Assembly (NCBI RefSeq): GCF_001665235.1
Contig: NZ_LZSC01000045.1
Location: forward strand, 1-57,576
Length of the DNA stretch: 57,576 nt
Reading direction: 5' to 3'
DNA from: Mycobacterium sp. 1100029.7
GTDB lineage: Bacteria; Actinomycetota; Actinomycetes; Mycobacteriales; Mycobacteriaceae
Of this stretch, positions 42,655 to 51,375 are shown one piece after another. The translations under genes were made by a program, and so were the position numbers. Each line of letters opens with the position of its first letter. The stretch's first letter is position 1. The notes under the pieces are model-generated. The model was given only the letters and a program-made list of their open reading frames with translations, ran no database searches and was not told the origin of the DNA.

Positions 42655-44148
42655 ATGGATGAGGTGGCATTCGGGCGTTACCGACTGATCGAAGTGATCG
42701 GCGAGGGTGGCATGGGCAAGGTGTACAAAGCCCACGACACCGTCATTGATCGCCATGTCGCGGTCAAGGTTTTGTCCACCGAGCTGGCCGCCGAACCCGG
42801 ATTCCGAGAACGCTTCCGCCGCGAGGCTCATACTGTTGCTCGGCTGACCGAACCGCACATCATCCCCATTCACGACACCGGCGAAGTCGACGGCCGGTTG
42901 TATCTGGTCATGCCGATCATCGACGGTGTCGACGTCGGAACCTTGCTCAAGCGTGAAGGCCCAATAAGCCCGCAGCGAGCCGTTGTAGTCATCGAGCAGC
43001 TGGCATCCGCACTAGACGCCGCACATGCCGCTGGACTCGTTCACCGAGATATCAAGCCTTCCAACGCATTAATGACTGAACGCGACTTCACCTACTTGAT
43101 CGACTTTGGTATCGCCCACAACGTCGCCGCCACCAGGGTGACCAAGACCGGTGCCATCATTGGGACCTTGGCGTACATGGCTCCCGAGCGATTCACCACC
43201 GGGGTCGCGGATGCTCGTTCCGATGTCTATTCTCTGGCGTGCTTGTTGCACGAGTGCCTCACCGGCGCCCAGCCGTATCCCGGCGACAGCGCCGAGCAGC
43301 AGATCGCCGGCCATCTCACTCGCAACCCTCCGAAACCCTCGATGCTCAGCACCACTGTCCCAACGGCATTCGACGATGTCGTTGCCCGCGGCATGGCGAA
43401 GCAGTCGGCGGAGCGTTTCGCTTCAGCGGGCGAACTTGCCAGGGCCGCAAGCGCTGCGGCAGCGTTGTCGCAGTCACCAACCATGTCTGCTACCGGCTTT
43501 GGCCCGCAAGTCGGCACCCGCCAGTTCTCAGAGCGCTGGCCGAATCCGGAGGGAACCGGATACACCCCGTATGCCGAGCACGTTCGTGTCCCCGAACCGA
43601 CAGAACGCAAATTCGGGACTGGACGACTGGTGCTGATTGCCGGAGCCGTGACTGCGTTCGTCGCGGCCGCGCTAATAGCGGGGTTGTTGGTCTTGCGGAA
43701 CAACCAAGGGTCCGGTAGCGCATCCGACTCAGCGGTATCGACGGCACCAACAACTAGCGTGATTACGACCGAATCACCCAATCCCCGAGCATCTTTAACG
43801 TCGAGGGCAAAGCCTCAACTCAGCTTGCCCGATACCGACGCACTGGGGTTCGTGGGTTATCCCGCCGGTCGATGTGACCCGGGAAGTACGCCAGCACTGT
43901 TGGGGCGCACCACCCAATCGCTAGTGGTGGTGTGTGAGGACGGTCCCGCCAATTACTACTATCGCGGTCTCCGGCTCAGCGACGGTGCCAGTATCGAATT
44001 GGCCAACGCGGTGCGATCTTCGGGCGGATTCGATGTCACCAATCCCGTCGACGGAACCCGATACCAGGTGCGGCCGACCGGCATCTCCATCACCACGCCA
44101 AACGGTCAGGTGTTCACCGAACCAATGGTCGAGTACGCGGCGCGGTGA
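42655..44148 (+). CDS. Receptor Ser/Thr protein kinase (Pkn-type)
   Basis: A 497-residue transmembrane Hanks-type kinase. Gly loop GEGGMGKVY (16-24), ATP lysine K38, catalytic HRD132IKPSN, Mg-binding D150FG, and APERF complete an intact kinase domain (about 9-270). A Thr-rich juxtamembrane stretch follows, then one helix (LVLIAGAVTAFVAAALIAGLLVL) and an extracellular sensor of about 130 residues with two cysteines (GRCDPGST and VVVCEDGP). The ATG at 42655 is used; a TTG two codons earlier is possible. No known Pkn ortholog is evident. The truncated second kinase starts 7 bp later. Confidence 0.88.
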   Translation: MDEVAFGRYRLIEVIGEGGMGKVYKAHDTVIDRHVAVKVLSTELAAEPGFRERFRREAHTVARLTEPHIIPIHDTGEVDGRLYLVMPIIDGVDVGTLLKREGPISPQRAVVVIEQLASALDAAHAAGLVHRDIKPSNALMTERDFTYLIDFGIAHNVAATRVTKTGAIIGTLAYMAPERFTTGVADARSDVYSLACLLHECLTGAQPYPGDSAEQQIAGHLTRNPPKPSMLSTTVPTAFDDVVARGMAKQSAERFASAGELARAASAAAALSQSPTMSATGFGPQVGTRQFSERWPNPEGTGYTPYAEHVRVPEPTERKFGTGRLVLIAGAVTAFVAAALIAGLLVLRNNQGSGSASDSAVSTAPTTSVITTESPNPRASLTSRAKPQLSLPDTDALGFVGYPAGRCDPGSTPALLGRTTQSLVVVCEDGPANYYYRGLRLSDGASIELANAVRSSGGFDVTNPVDGTRYQVRPTGISITTPNGQVFTEPMVEYAAR

Positions 44149-44155
44149 TTGACAC

Positions 44156-44494
44156 ATGCCGCTGACCAACGGTCAGACTTTTGCGGGGTACACCATCATT
44201 CGCCTGCTGGGATCCGGTGGAATGGGTGAGGTGTATCTCGCTCAGCACCCTCGGCTCCCACGCCGAGATGCGCTGAAGCTATTGCCTCGCGAGTGGTCAG
44301 CCGACGAAGAGTTCCGGGCCCGATTCAATCGAGAAGCCGATCTTGCCTCGACACTCTGGCACCCGCACATCGTCGGTGTACACGACCGCGGCGAAGAAGA
44401 CTGTCGAAGACGATCCTCGTCCTTCCAGACCACGGCTACAACGCATTGTTCACTGGCCACACGGTGGCCACAATCTGGCCACAGTCACAGTTAA
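44156..44494 (+). pseudogene. Truncated Ser/Thr kinase fragment
   Basis: The first 80 residues are the N-lobe of a mycobacterial kinase of the PknF/PknI/PknJ style: [23 protein letters not shown] lysine in DALK41LLPREW, and [14 protein letters not shown]. After E80 (about base 44395) all similarity ends and the frame reads low-complexity residues to a stop. Catalytic loop, DFG and membrane helix are missing, so it cannot be an active kinase. It looks like the edge of a deletion. Confidence 0.8.
44454..44483 (+). repeat. Three TGGCCACA iterons at 11-bp period
   Basis: TGGCCACA occurs at 44454-44461, 44465-44472 and 44476-44483, exactly 11 bp apart (one helical turn). The core TGGCCA is itself palindromic. 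The cluster is 81 bp from the right direct repeat, where arm-type sites for integrases or excisionases are expected. Confidence 0.7.
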
Positions 44495-44564
44495 CTCGGA
44501 TGAATTACTTTGAACTATTTCCGCAGCTCAACACGATTCTTGGCCCCTGGTCAGGTAACTGAAT

Positions 44565-44623
44565 AGGGTTCAAATCCCTCCGCCACCGCCAAAGCAAACC
44601 GGCACCGAATCGCTGGTTGCTGC
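44565..44623 (+). repeat. attR-like direct repeat
   Basis: Right 59-bp copy. It contains the tRNA-Ser 3' end (GGGTTCAAATCCCTCC through the acceptor strand) without the rest of a tRNA, then 35 bp of flank. The offset to the left copy is 3547 bp and there is one mismatch. Confidence 0.9.
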
Positions 44624-44702
44624 AGGGCCAATATGCCTGCTGCGCACAAGAGTTGATCGCCCCTTTTGCGCGTTGTGCTCAGCGGCGGGGTAGGGTCTTT
44701 TC

Positions 44703-46397
44703 ATGGCCGAGAAGGGTCGCATCGATGTGCGGCTCGCCACCCAGATATTGGTGCTTCAACTCCTGATCGTGACGTTGGCGCTGGTGTCCGCGTTCACGCT
44801 CTTCGCCGTCTACAACCGGCACCGGTTACTGGTGCAGTACGGCGTGCATGCCATGGACATCGCGCGGGTGGTGGCCTCGGCACCGACCGTGACCAACAAC
44901 ATTTCGCGGTACGACGACGACCCTGCGACGCCCACGCCGCAGTTCGTCGACGAACTGGCGACCGGTCCGATTCAAGGCGTCGTGACGCGGGTGCAGCAGC
45001 GCACTCACGTGTTGTTCGTGGTGGTGGCCAACGTCCACAGCGTCAGGCTCGCGGCGCCCGAGCGGGACACCCTGGGTCGCCGAGTGGAAACCGGCTTCGC
45101 GCAGCCGATGGCGGGCCACGAGCAGTCCACGCAGGAATCGACCGCTTTCGGCACGGTGATCGTCGCGCGAGTGCCGGTGCTGGACCCGGATGGGCGGGTG
45201 CTGGGTTTTGTGGCCGTGGGGATTTCCACCAAGACGTTCGACAAGGAGTTCCTGACCGACGTGCGGGCGTTGGCCTGGATGGCAGTGATCCTGGTTCTGC
45301 TCGGTGTCGGCGGTTCGGTGATACTCGCCCGGCGGTTGCGGGGTCTCACCTTGGGTTTACGGCCGACCGAGATCACCGAGCTGGTGCGCACTCAGGCGGC
45401 GGTCCTGCAAGGCATCGGCGAAGGTGTGCTCGCGGTGGATACGACGGGCCGCATCACCTTCGTCAATGACGAGGCGTGCCGGCTGCTGGAAATCGGCAGC
45501 GAAGCGGGCCGACCCATCGATCGGATCGGTCTGACCCCGCGCGTGCTCGACGTGTTGCGGGCGGCCGCTGCGACGCCCGCCCTGGCTACGGTCGGTGAGC
45601 GCGTGGTCGTCGTGTCGGCGCGGCCAGTGCTGCGCGAAGGGCGCGCATTGGGGACCGTGTTAGTGGTGCGGGACCGCACCGACGTCGAATCGCTCACCCG
45701 TCAACTCGATGCCGTCCAGGTGATGAGTTCGGTTCTGCGCGCACAACGCCATGAATTCGCCAACCGACTGCACTTGTTGAACGGGCTGCTGCACGGTGGT
45801 CACGTTGACGAGGGCAGGCAGTACCTGCAAGAGCTCCTCGGGTCGGGTCCGCTGGGGGCCGCGATACCGGGCAACGATGCCATTAGTGACCCCTACCTGC
45901 AGGCCTTCCTGGCGGCGAAGGCGGCCGCCGCCCGTGAAGCCGGGGTCATTCTGACTATCGGCGAAAACACTTGGGTGTCAGGCCGGTTGGTGCATCCCGT
46001 CGACACCACCACGGTGATCGGCAATTTGCTCGACAACGCCATCGACGCGGTGCGGGGAACTGCGGCCCCCGAGGCGGGGCAGACCAACGAAGTGGAAATC
46101 GAACTGCTGCAGGAGGGTTCAACCCTGCATGTCACCGTCGCCGACAGTGGCGGCGGGGTCGCACCGGACTTCGTCGATGAGCTGTTCACCGAGGGCAGGT
46201 CGACAAAGCCGGACTCGGGTATCCCGGGCGGGCGAGGCATCGGATTGGCGTTGTCCCGTCAGATCGCGCGTTCGCTGGGTGGAGATCTCTGGCTGGCCAG
46301 CCCGGGTGGTTCCGATGCGGACCTGCGCCTGCCCGGCGCGGAGTTCATTGCACGGTTGCCGGGAGTGATGGAGGAGGAGACGCAGTGGGTGACTTAG
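44703..46397 (+). CDS. CitA/DcuS-type sensor histidine kinase
   Basis: A 564-residue membrane kinase. An N-terminal helix (ILVLQLLIVTLALVSAFTLF), an extracytoplasmic PDC/CACHE-like sensor (about residues 40-185), a second helix (WMAVILVLLGVGGSVILA), a cytoplasmic PAS region (QGIGEGVLAVDTTGRITFV) and an H box of the CitA class, RAQRH350EFANRLHLLNGLL. ATPase boxes are IGNLLDNAIDAV, DSGGGVAPD and GRGIGLALSRQIA. Homologs sense C4-dicarboxylates or citrate; no matching transporter is nearby. It starts 80 bp outside the island and overlaps its regulator by 13 bp. Confidence 0.88.
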   Translation: MAEKGRIDVRLATQILVLQLLIVTLALVSAFTLFAVYNRHRLLVQYGVHAMDIARVVASAPTVTNNISRYDDDPATPTPQFVDELATGPIQGVVTRVQQRTHVLFVVVANVHSVRLAAPERDTLGRRVETGFAQPMAGHEQSTQESTAFGTVIVARVPVLDPDGRVLGFVAVGISTKTFDKEFLTDVRALAWMAVILVLLGVGGSVILARRLRGLTLGLRPTEITELVRTQAAVLQGIGEGVLAVDTTGRITFVNDEACRLLEIGSEAGRPIDRIGLTPRVLDVLRAAAATPALATVGERVVVVSARPVLREGRALGTVLVVRDRTDVESLTRQLDAVQVMSSVLRAQRHEFANRLHLLNGLLHGGHVDEGRQYLQELLGSGPLGAAIPGNDAISDPYLQAFLAAKAAAAREAGVILTIGENTWVSGRLVHPVDTTTVIGNLLDNAIDAVRGTAAPEAGQTNEVEIELLQEGSTLHVTVADSGGGVAPDFVDELFTEGRSTKPDSGIPGGRGIGLALSRQIARSLGGDLWLASPGGSDADLRLPGAEFIARLPGVMEEETQWVT

Positions 46398-47068
46398 ACC
46401 TGACGGTACTGGTGGTCGATGACGACTTTCGCGTCGCCAACCTGCACGCCGAAGTGGTCAGCGCGCTTCCTGGCTTCAGAATGGTCGGGACCGCCAATAC
46501 GCTTGCCGCCGCGCGCAAGGCCGATGCGGCCGACCTGGCTTTGGTCGACGTCTATTTACCCGACGGCTCCGGAATCGACTTCATCCGTGGGCTTTCCGGC
46601 GACGCCATGGTGTTGACGGCAGCCACCGAGGCGGTCACGATTCGGGCCGCGATGTCTGCGGGAGCCCTGAGCTATCTCGTCAAACCGTTTGCGGGTGCCG
46701 AGCTGGCGGCGCGGCTGGCCGGGTACGCGCGTTACCGGAAAATTCTGGCCAACCCCAACCTCACTGGCGGGGACGTCGACGCGGCGCTGGATGCACTTCG
46801 CCCCAGGAGCGCCCCCGCGCAGCACACCACCGTCGCGGCGTCGTCGACCAAAAAGCTTGTGCTGCAGGCATTGCATACGTCTCTAAAGCCGATGTCGGCT
46901 GCGGAGGTGTCTGCCGCGGTCGGAATATCACGGGCCACCGCCCAACGGTATTTGGCGGCGTTGGCGACCAGCGGTGAGGTCACCGTGGGGCTGCGATATG
47001 GCACGACGGGGCGACCCGAGCAGGAATTCGTGGCGACCGACACGCGAAGAACACGCCTACAGCGCTGA
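46385..47068 (+). CDS. CitB/DcuR-type response regulator
   Basis: A 227-residue regulator. The receiver has VLVVDDDFRVANLHAEVV, phosphoacceptor D55 (LALVDVYLPDGSG) and K100 in YLVKPF. The C-terminal domain has the helix-turn-helix MSAAEVSAAVGISRATAQRYLAAL found in the CitB class. A GTG at 46385 with GGAGGAGA upstream overlaps the kinase end. The stop overlaps convergent mmpL by 12 bp. Its targets are unknown; the lipid-export operon beside it is a candidate by proximity only. Confidence 0.88.
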   Translation: MGDLDLTVLVVDDDFRVANLHAEVVSALPGFRMVGTANTLAAARKADAADLALVDVYLPDGSGIDFIRGLSGDAMVLTAATEAVTIRAAMSAGALSYLVKPFAGAELAARLAGYARYRKILANPNLTGGDVDAALDALRPRSAPAQHTTVAASSTKKLVLQALHTSLKPMSAAEVSAAVGISRATAQRYLAALATSGEVTVGLRYGTTGRPEQEFVATDTRRTRLQR

Positions 47069-49984
47069 GCGGGTGCCGCTCGCCCTGGCCGGCCACCAAT
47101 TCGCGTGCCCAAGCATCGCTGCCAGGGCCGGCACCGTGATGGTTCGCACCACGAATGTGTCGACCAAGAGCCCGGCACCGATGATGGCTCCGGTCTGCAC
47201 CATCGTCGACAGGCTGCCGAACAGCAGGCCGAACATGGAGGCCGCGAAGATGATTCCGGCCGAGGTGATCACCCCACCGGTCGAGCGCACCGCGCGGACG
47301 ACCCCGCTGCGGATGCCGGAGGCCGACTCTTCGCGCATTCGAGTGATCAAGAGCAAGTTGTAGTCCGCGCCGACGGCGACCAAGACTATGAACGCGGTTG
47401 CCGGGACGTTCCAATAGATGGCCTGGTGAAGGACGAACTGGAACACGACGACGCCGATCCCCAACGCTGAGAGAAATGAGATCACCACCGAGGCAATCAA
47501 ATACAGCGGGGCCACCACGGCACGTAGCAGTACGGCGAGGGTCAGGAAGACCACCACCAGGGTCAGGACGACGATCAGTCGAACATCGCCGTTGTAGTAG
47601 CTGCGCATCGCGCTGTACATCGCGGTGGTGCCCAGAACCGAGATCGACGCGTCCGAGAGGGACGTGTTGGGTTGCGCGCCGCGGGCGGTGTCGAGAATCG
47701 ATGCCACCTGATCCATCGCGGCCGTGCTGAAGGGATCGAATTTCGTTTCGACGACGAAGCGCACCGAATGCCCGTCGGGTGAGATGAACATCTTGGCGGC
47801 GTTCTTGAAGTCACTCGAGGTGATCACCGTGGGGGGGATGTACATGCCGGCCATCGAATTCTGTGCAGAGTCGCGATTCATCGACAGCAGCAGATCGGCC
47901 GCCTGGTTCATTCCGGAGCCCAGCTTCTTGGTCTGGTCGACGAGCGCGCGGACCCCTTGGTCGAGTCGCTGGCTGCCGTCGGCCAGTGCGTCCGCGCCTT
48001 GCCGAAGGTTCGCGATCCGTTGGGAGGCAGCGGGATTGCTTGCCGTCGCCATCAGGGTACTCAGACGCTGCAGATCAGCCTGGAGCCGCTGCACGATGTG
48101 AACAATCTGGGCCATCGGTGCACCGGCGTCCGGCGCCTGGGTCAATTGGTGGAGCTGGGCTCGGCCGGTAACACAGGCGGGCTCGGCGCCGCACTGCGGG
48201 CTGGCATCCAAGGCGTCGAGCACGGAGCGTGCTACGTCGTGGGCGTTGGCGACCAGCGCCGAAGCGGACGCGGCGTTGACCACTCCACTCATGGTGTTCA
48301 GGAGCTGGCTCGCCGCGACCAGCTGCTGCTGAACCTGGTTCAGGGTCGTGCTGAGTTGCGCGCTGAATTCGCCCGCGCTGCGGGTCTGCTCGCGGATTTG
48401 GCTAAGGGACGCCGCGAGCTTGTCGGCGCCGGCGGTCAGCGCGTCGAGGTCGGTGCTCCTACTGGAGACCTGGGTCGAGGCGTTTTCCAGATCGGTGCCG
48501 ATTCGTCCGGCTTGGAAGCTGAGTTTGGTCTGATCCAGTGGCTGGCCGTTGGGGCGCGTGACTCCACGAACCGAGGCGATGTTGGGCAACTGGGAAACTC
48601 GCTGGGCCAGTTGCTCCAGGTCGGCCAAGTCTTGTGGGGTGCGAAGGTCATGTGGCGAGCGCACGTAAATGTATTGCGGCAGAAGGGTACTGGTCGTGAA
48701 GTGCTGTTGCATGGTAGTGAAGCCGATGTTGCTCTGCGCCGATCGCGGCAGTTGCATACGGTCGTTGAACGTCGGAGACAGGAACGCGGCGCAACAGGCC
48801 AGCGTGATCAACAGTGCCAGGCTGATCAGCAGGTGCAGGGTGGGTCGGCGAACGATCATGACGCCGGACCTTTGCCATAGCCGGCCCGTGAGCGCCGGCT
48901 TCGGCATCACCCAGCCACGTCGCCCGGCGAGCGTGAGAATGGCGGGCAGCAAGGTGATCGCGGCAAGGAAGGCGATCGCGATCGAAATCGCGAGTGCCGG
49001 GCCGACGGTCGTGAACGCGGGCAGGCGGGTGAAGACCATGCCGAGAAACGTGATCGCAACGGTGGCCGCTGAGCCCGCGATGACCTTGCCGATCGAATTC
49101 AGTGCCTTCTGCACCGCGACGTCGGAGTCGATGCCCGACCGGATGTACTCGTGATAGCGGCTGATCAAGAAGACGGCGTAGTCGGTGCCGGCGCCGACGA
49201 TCATCGCGGTCATCAAGGCGATGGTCGGTGCGGACACTTCGAGTCCGAGTTGGGTCAGTGCCGAGACCACGCCTTGAGCCGCGGCCACCGAGATCCCGAT
49301 GGTCACCAGAGGGGCCAACACGGTGATGGGTCGCCGATAGATCACGAGGAGAATGGTGAGCACCAAGACCGCGGTGGCAATTTCGATCATGTGCATGTCG
49401 CGGGAGCTGACGATCGACATGTCTCCGACGATGGCCGCCTGTCCGGTTACCTCACCCCTGAGCGAGGAGCCGGCGGTGAAGCGTTTGGTGATTTCGGTGA
49501 TGCGCTGGTAAGCCTGCGAGGATTGCGGAGATGCGGCGGGTGCCCGCAGATCGACCGTCAGGTAAATCGCCTTGCCGTCGGCGCTGAGCATCACCGAACG
49601 CAGTGCGGGCGTGGCGATGACGTCATGGACGGCGGCGACATCGTGGGTGTCGGCGCGCAGGGTGGCAGCAAGCCTGGCGTAGACAGTCTCGTCGGCGGGT
49701 TGCAGACCCTTGTCGTCGGTGAGCACCACGATCAAGATGTTCTGCGCCGATTCGCCGAAATCTCTTGCCATCTGCCCCGCCGCCGCCATGTCTTTGGGTG
49801 GAAGCGCTTGCATGGTACGGCTTTCCACCACCTTCATCAACGGTGGAAATGCCATGGCCAGCACACCCACCACCGCCAACCAGGAAGCGATGACGAGCCA
49901 CGGTGCGCGCGTGGTGAGCCGCCCCAGCGTCGAAAAGGCTCCATTGCGTGTCGAACTCGTGGTGGTAGCGGATTGGGTGGCCAT
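47057..49984 (-). CDS. MmpL-family RND lipid transporter
   Basis: A 975-residue RND transporter of the mycobacterial MmpL type, exporting envelope lipids with proton motive force. About 11-12 helices; proton-relay motifs GAGTDYAVFLISRYHEY and AVGADYNLLLITRMREE. Between helix blocks there is a long periplasmic insertion with a predicted coiled coil (LDALTAGADKLAASLSQIRE to LRQGADALADGSQRLDQG, about residues 490-700) and a Cys pair in PQCGAEPACVTG, as in MmpL4/5-type hairpins. No mmpS lies nearby. It is last in the papA-acyltransferase-mmpL operon, 27 bp after the acyltransferase. GAAGG precedes the ATG. Confidence 0.92.
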   Translation of the reverse strand: MATQSATTTSSTRNGAFSTLGRLTTRAPWLVIASWLAVVGVLAMAFPPLMKVVESRTMQALPPKDMAAAGQMARDFGESAQNILIVVLTDDKGLQPADETVYARLAATLRADTHDVAAVHDVIATPALRSVMLSADGKAIYLTVDLRAPAASPQSSQAYQRITEITKRFTAGSSLRGEVTGQAAIVGDMSIVSSRDMHMIEIATAVLVLTILLVIYRRPITVLAPLVTIGISVAAAQGVVSALTQLGLEVSAPTIALMTAMIVGAGTDYAVFLISRYHEYIRSGIDSDVAVQKALNSIGKVIAGSAATVAITFLGMVFTRLPAFTTVGPALAISIAIAFLAAITLLPAILTLAGRRGWVMPKPALTGRLWQRSGVMIVRRPTLHLLISLALLITLACCAAFLSPTFNDRMQLPRSAQSNIGFTTMQQHFTTSTLLPQYIYVRSPHDLRTPQDLADLEQLAQRVSQLPNIASVRGVTRPNGQPLDQTKLSFQAGRIGTDLENASTQVSSRSTDLDALTAGADKLAASLSQIREQTRSAGEFSAQLSTTLNQVQQQLVAASQLLNTMSGVVNAASASALVANAHDVARSVLDALDASPQCGAEPACVTGRAQLHQLTQAPDAGAPMAQIVHIVQRLQADLQRLSTLMATASNPAASQRIANLRQGADALADGSQRLDQGVRALVDQTKKLGSGMNQAADLLLSMNRDSAQNSMAGMYIPPTVITSSDFKNAAKMFISPDGHSVRFVVETKFDPFSTAAMDQVASILDTARGAQPNTSLSDASISVLGTTAMYSAMRSYYNGDVRLIVVLTLVVVFLTLAVLLRAVVAPLYLIASVVISFLSALGIGVVVFQFVLHQAIYWNVPATAFIVLVAVGADYNLLLITRMREESASGIRSGVVRAVRSTGGVITSAGIIFAASMFGLLFGSLSTMVQTGAIIGAGLLVDTFVVRTITVPALAAMLGHANWWPARASGTRSAL

Positions 49985-50011
49985 GGCGGACCTTCGTTTG
50001 TAGGTGCGGTT

Positions 50012-51358
50012 TTAACGGGAAGCGATCGCCGGCTCACGCCGGTGCCAGTTGGTCGTGCAGTGCAGCGAAAAATCCTCCAGAATGTCTGAAAGCAGCTGCT
50101 GTAGTGCATAGTTCGATGCGCTTGGCTGATACGCCGTGACTGAGATGAAAACCTGCCCGCGCGTTCGTCCGGAGATCGCATTGAGTAATCCGCCAGTACG
50201 GTGCATCGTCGCTGCCGTCATGTGGGGATAGCGCAGCGTTATGGCGAAGCGGTCGGCGTCGTGCCCATCCGGCCGGTTAACGGCCCGGCTCAGGGTGCCG
50301 ACGTTGGACGCCCCGGTAATCGCTTCGCCGACGACGAGGCTGACCATTCGTTTCAGGACCCACTGCGGGAGCAGCGGGACGATCGGCAACAGTGCGAATC
50401 GTTCATCGGGCACCTCCTGACGGTGGATCAGCGCTCGTTTGGTTGCGTTCCTGATCTCGCGAAGGTTCGTCGTCGCCAGGACCGGGTCGGCGGTGATCTC
50501 GATCCCGGTGATCGCGTTGGCGCGGGCGTCGCCGCGGGCACGGTTGTTCACGGGTATTGCCATGACGGCCTGGCCGTCGCCTGCGACGCGGCCCAGTCGC
50601 AGGGCCAGACGGGCCGCCACACCGGCCAGCAGCGCGTTACTTGTGCCGCCGAGTGCCTGTGCGCGGGTGTCCCAGTCTTCGGCGTCGACGAAGACCGTTG
50701 TCGTTGTGAGGCTGACGGTTTCATCGGAACCGGCGATCGGCACGCGGGGCGTGCTGACCGATGCACCGCGCCCTCGGTTGCTCCTCACCGCGCGGGCAAC
50801 GGCGACGACGGCCCGACCAATGGCGGGGACGTCGCGCGTGATCTGGTGGGCGTCCTCGCGTAGCGCCCGAAAGCGGCTGCGTGACGCGGCGGCGGGCCAG
50901 GTGATCGCGTCGTCGTGTCCCAAAGCGGCGTCCGCCAAGGCCTCGCATAACCCCACACCGTCGGTAAGGCAATGTGAGATGACGAAACTGATCCCGGCGC
51001 CGCCGTCGGTGAAGGGCAATACGGCCAGGCGCCACTCGGGCCCGTGTTCGGCGTCCAACGGGGTGCCGGCCTGCTCGTCGAGCCAGGTATCGAATTCCAC
51101 ACGGGGGCACGCAAATTCAGCTATCTCGATATCGGGTGAGCGGTCGGGGGAAACCCAGCGATGCCGGCCGAACGGCAGCGGGGACCGCTCAATGCGGCGC
51201 GCTAACCGTCCGCGCTGAAGGTGGTTGTTGAACCGCCGCAACCCGTCGATATCGATGCCGCGGTCATAAACCCACACGCATTGCAGCAGGTTACTGGTCC
51301 CGGTGGCTTGCTCGCCGAGAAAATGAATCTCGTCGACCAGGTCAATGACATTGTTCAT
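50012..51358 (-). CDS. WS/DGAT-like acyltransferase
   Basis: A 448-residue acyltransferase of the condensation-domain-like WS/DGAT group. The catalytic HxxxDG motif is in FVISHCLTDGVGL; the second conserved region is VMAIPVNNRARGDARAN, followed by SNVGTLSRAVNRP. WS/DGAT enzymes esterify alcohols, diacylglycerol or other acceptors with acyl-CoA. The ATG at 51358 (MNNVIDLVDEIHFLG) is 17 bp past the papA stop. Frames further upstream to 51862 run through papA and are rejected. Its place between papA and mmpL suggests a second acylation step on the exported lipid. Confidence 0.87.
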   Translation of the reverse strand: MNNVIDLVDEIHFLGEQATGTSNLLQCVWVYDRGIDIDGLRRFNNHLQRGRLARRIERSPLPFGRHRWVSPDRSPDIEIAEFACPRVEFDTWLDEQAGTPLDAEHGPEWRLAVLPFTDGGAGISFVISHCLTDGVGLCEALADAALGHDDAITWPAAASRSRFRALREDAHQITRDVPAIGRAVVAVARAVRSNRGRGASVSTPRVPIAGSDETVSLTTTTVFVDAEDWDTRAQALGGTSNALLAGVAARLALRLGRVAGDGQAVMAIPVNNRARGDARANAITGIEITADPVLATTNLREIRNATKRALIHRQEVPDERFALLPIVPLLPQWVLKRMVSLVVGEAITGASNVGTLSRAVNRPDGHDADRFAITLRYPHMTAATMHRTGGLLNAISGRTRGQVFISVTAYQPSASNYALQQLLSDILEDFSLHCTTNWHRREPAIASR

Positions 51359-51375
51359 CAGAGGAGCCTTTCGTG

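Larger units (their letters stand above)
41018..44623 (+). mobile_element. Integrase-less 3.5-kb genomic element in tRNA-Ser(CGA)
   Basis: A segment bounded by 59-bp direct repeats that begin in the T arm of tRNA-Ser(CGA). One repeat-to-repeat unit is 3547 bp. It carries a membrane protein with Cys-rich ectodomain, a small exported DUF3761-type protein, a receptor Ser/Thr kinase, a truncated second kinase and an iteron cluster. No integrase, excisionase or replication gene is visible, so it is either a decayed integrated element or one moved in trans by a related integrase. The M. tuberculosis counterpart of this spot, next to Rv3752c, carries integrase/excisionase remnants (Rv3750c-Rv3751, from memory). 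Confidence 0.85.
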
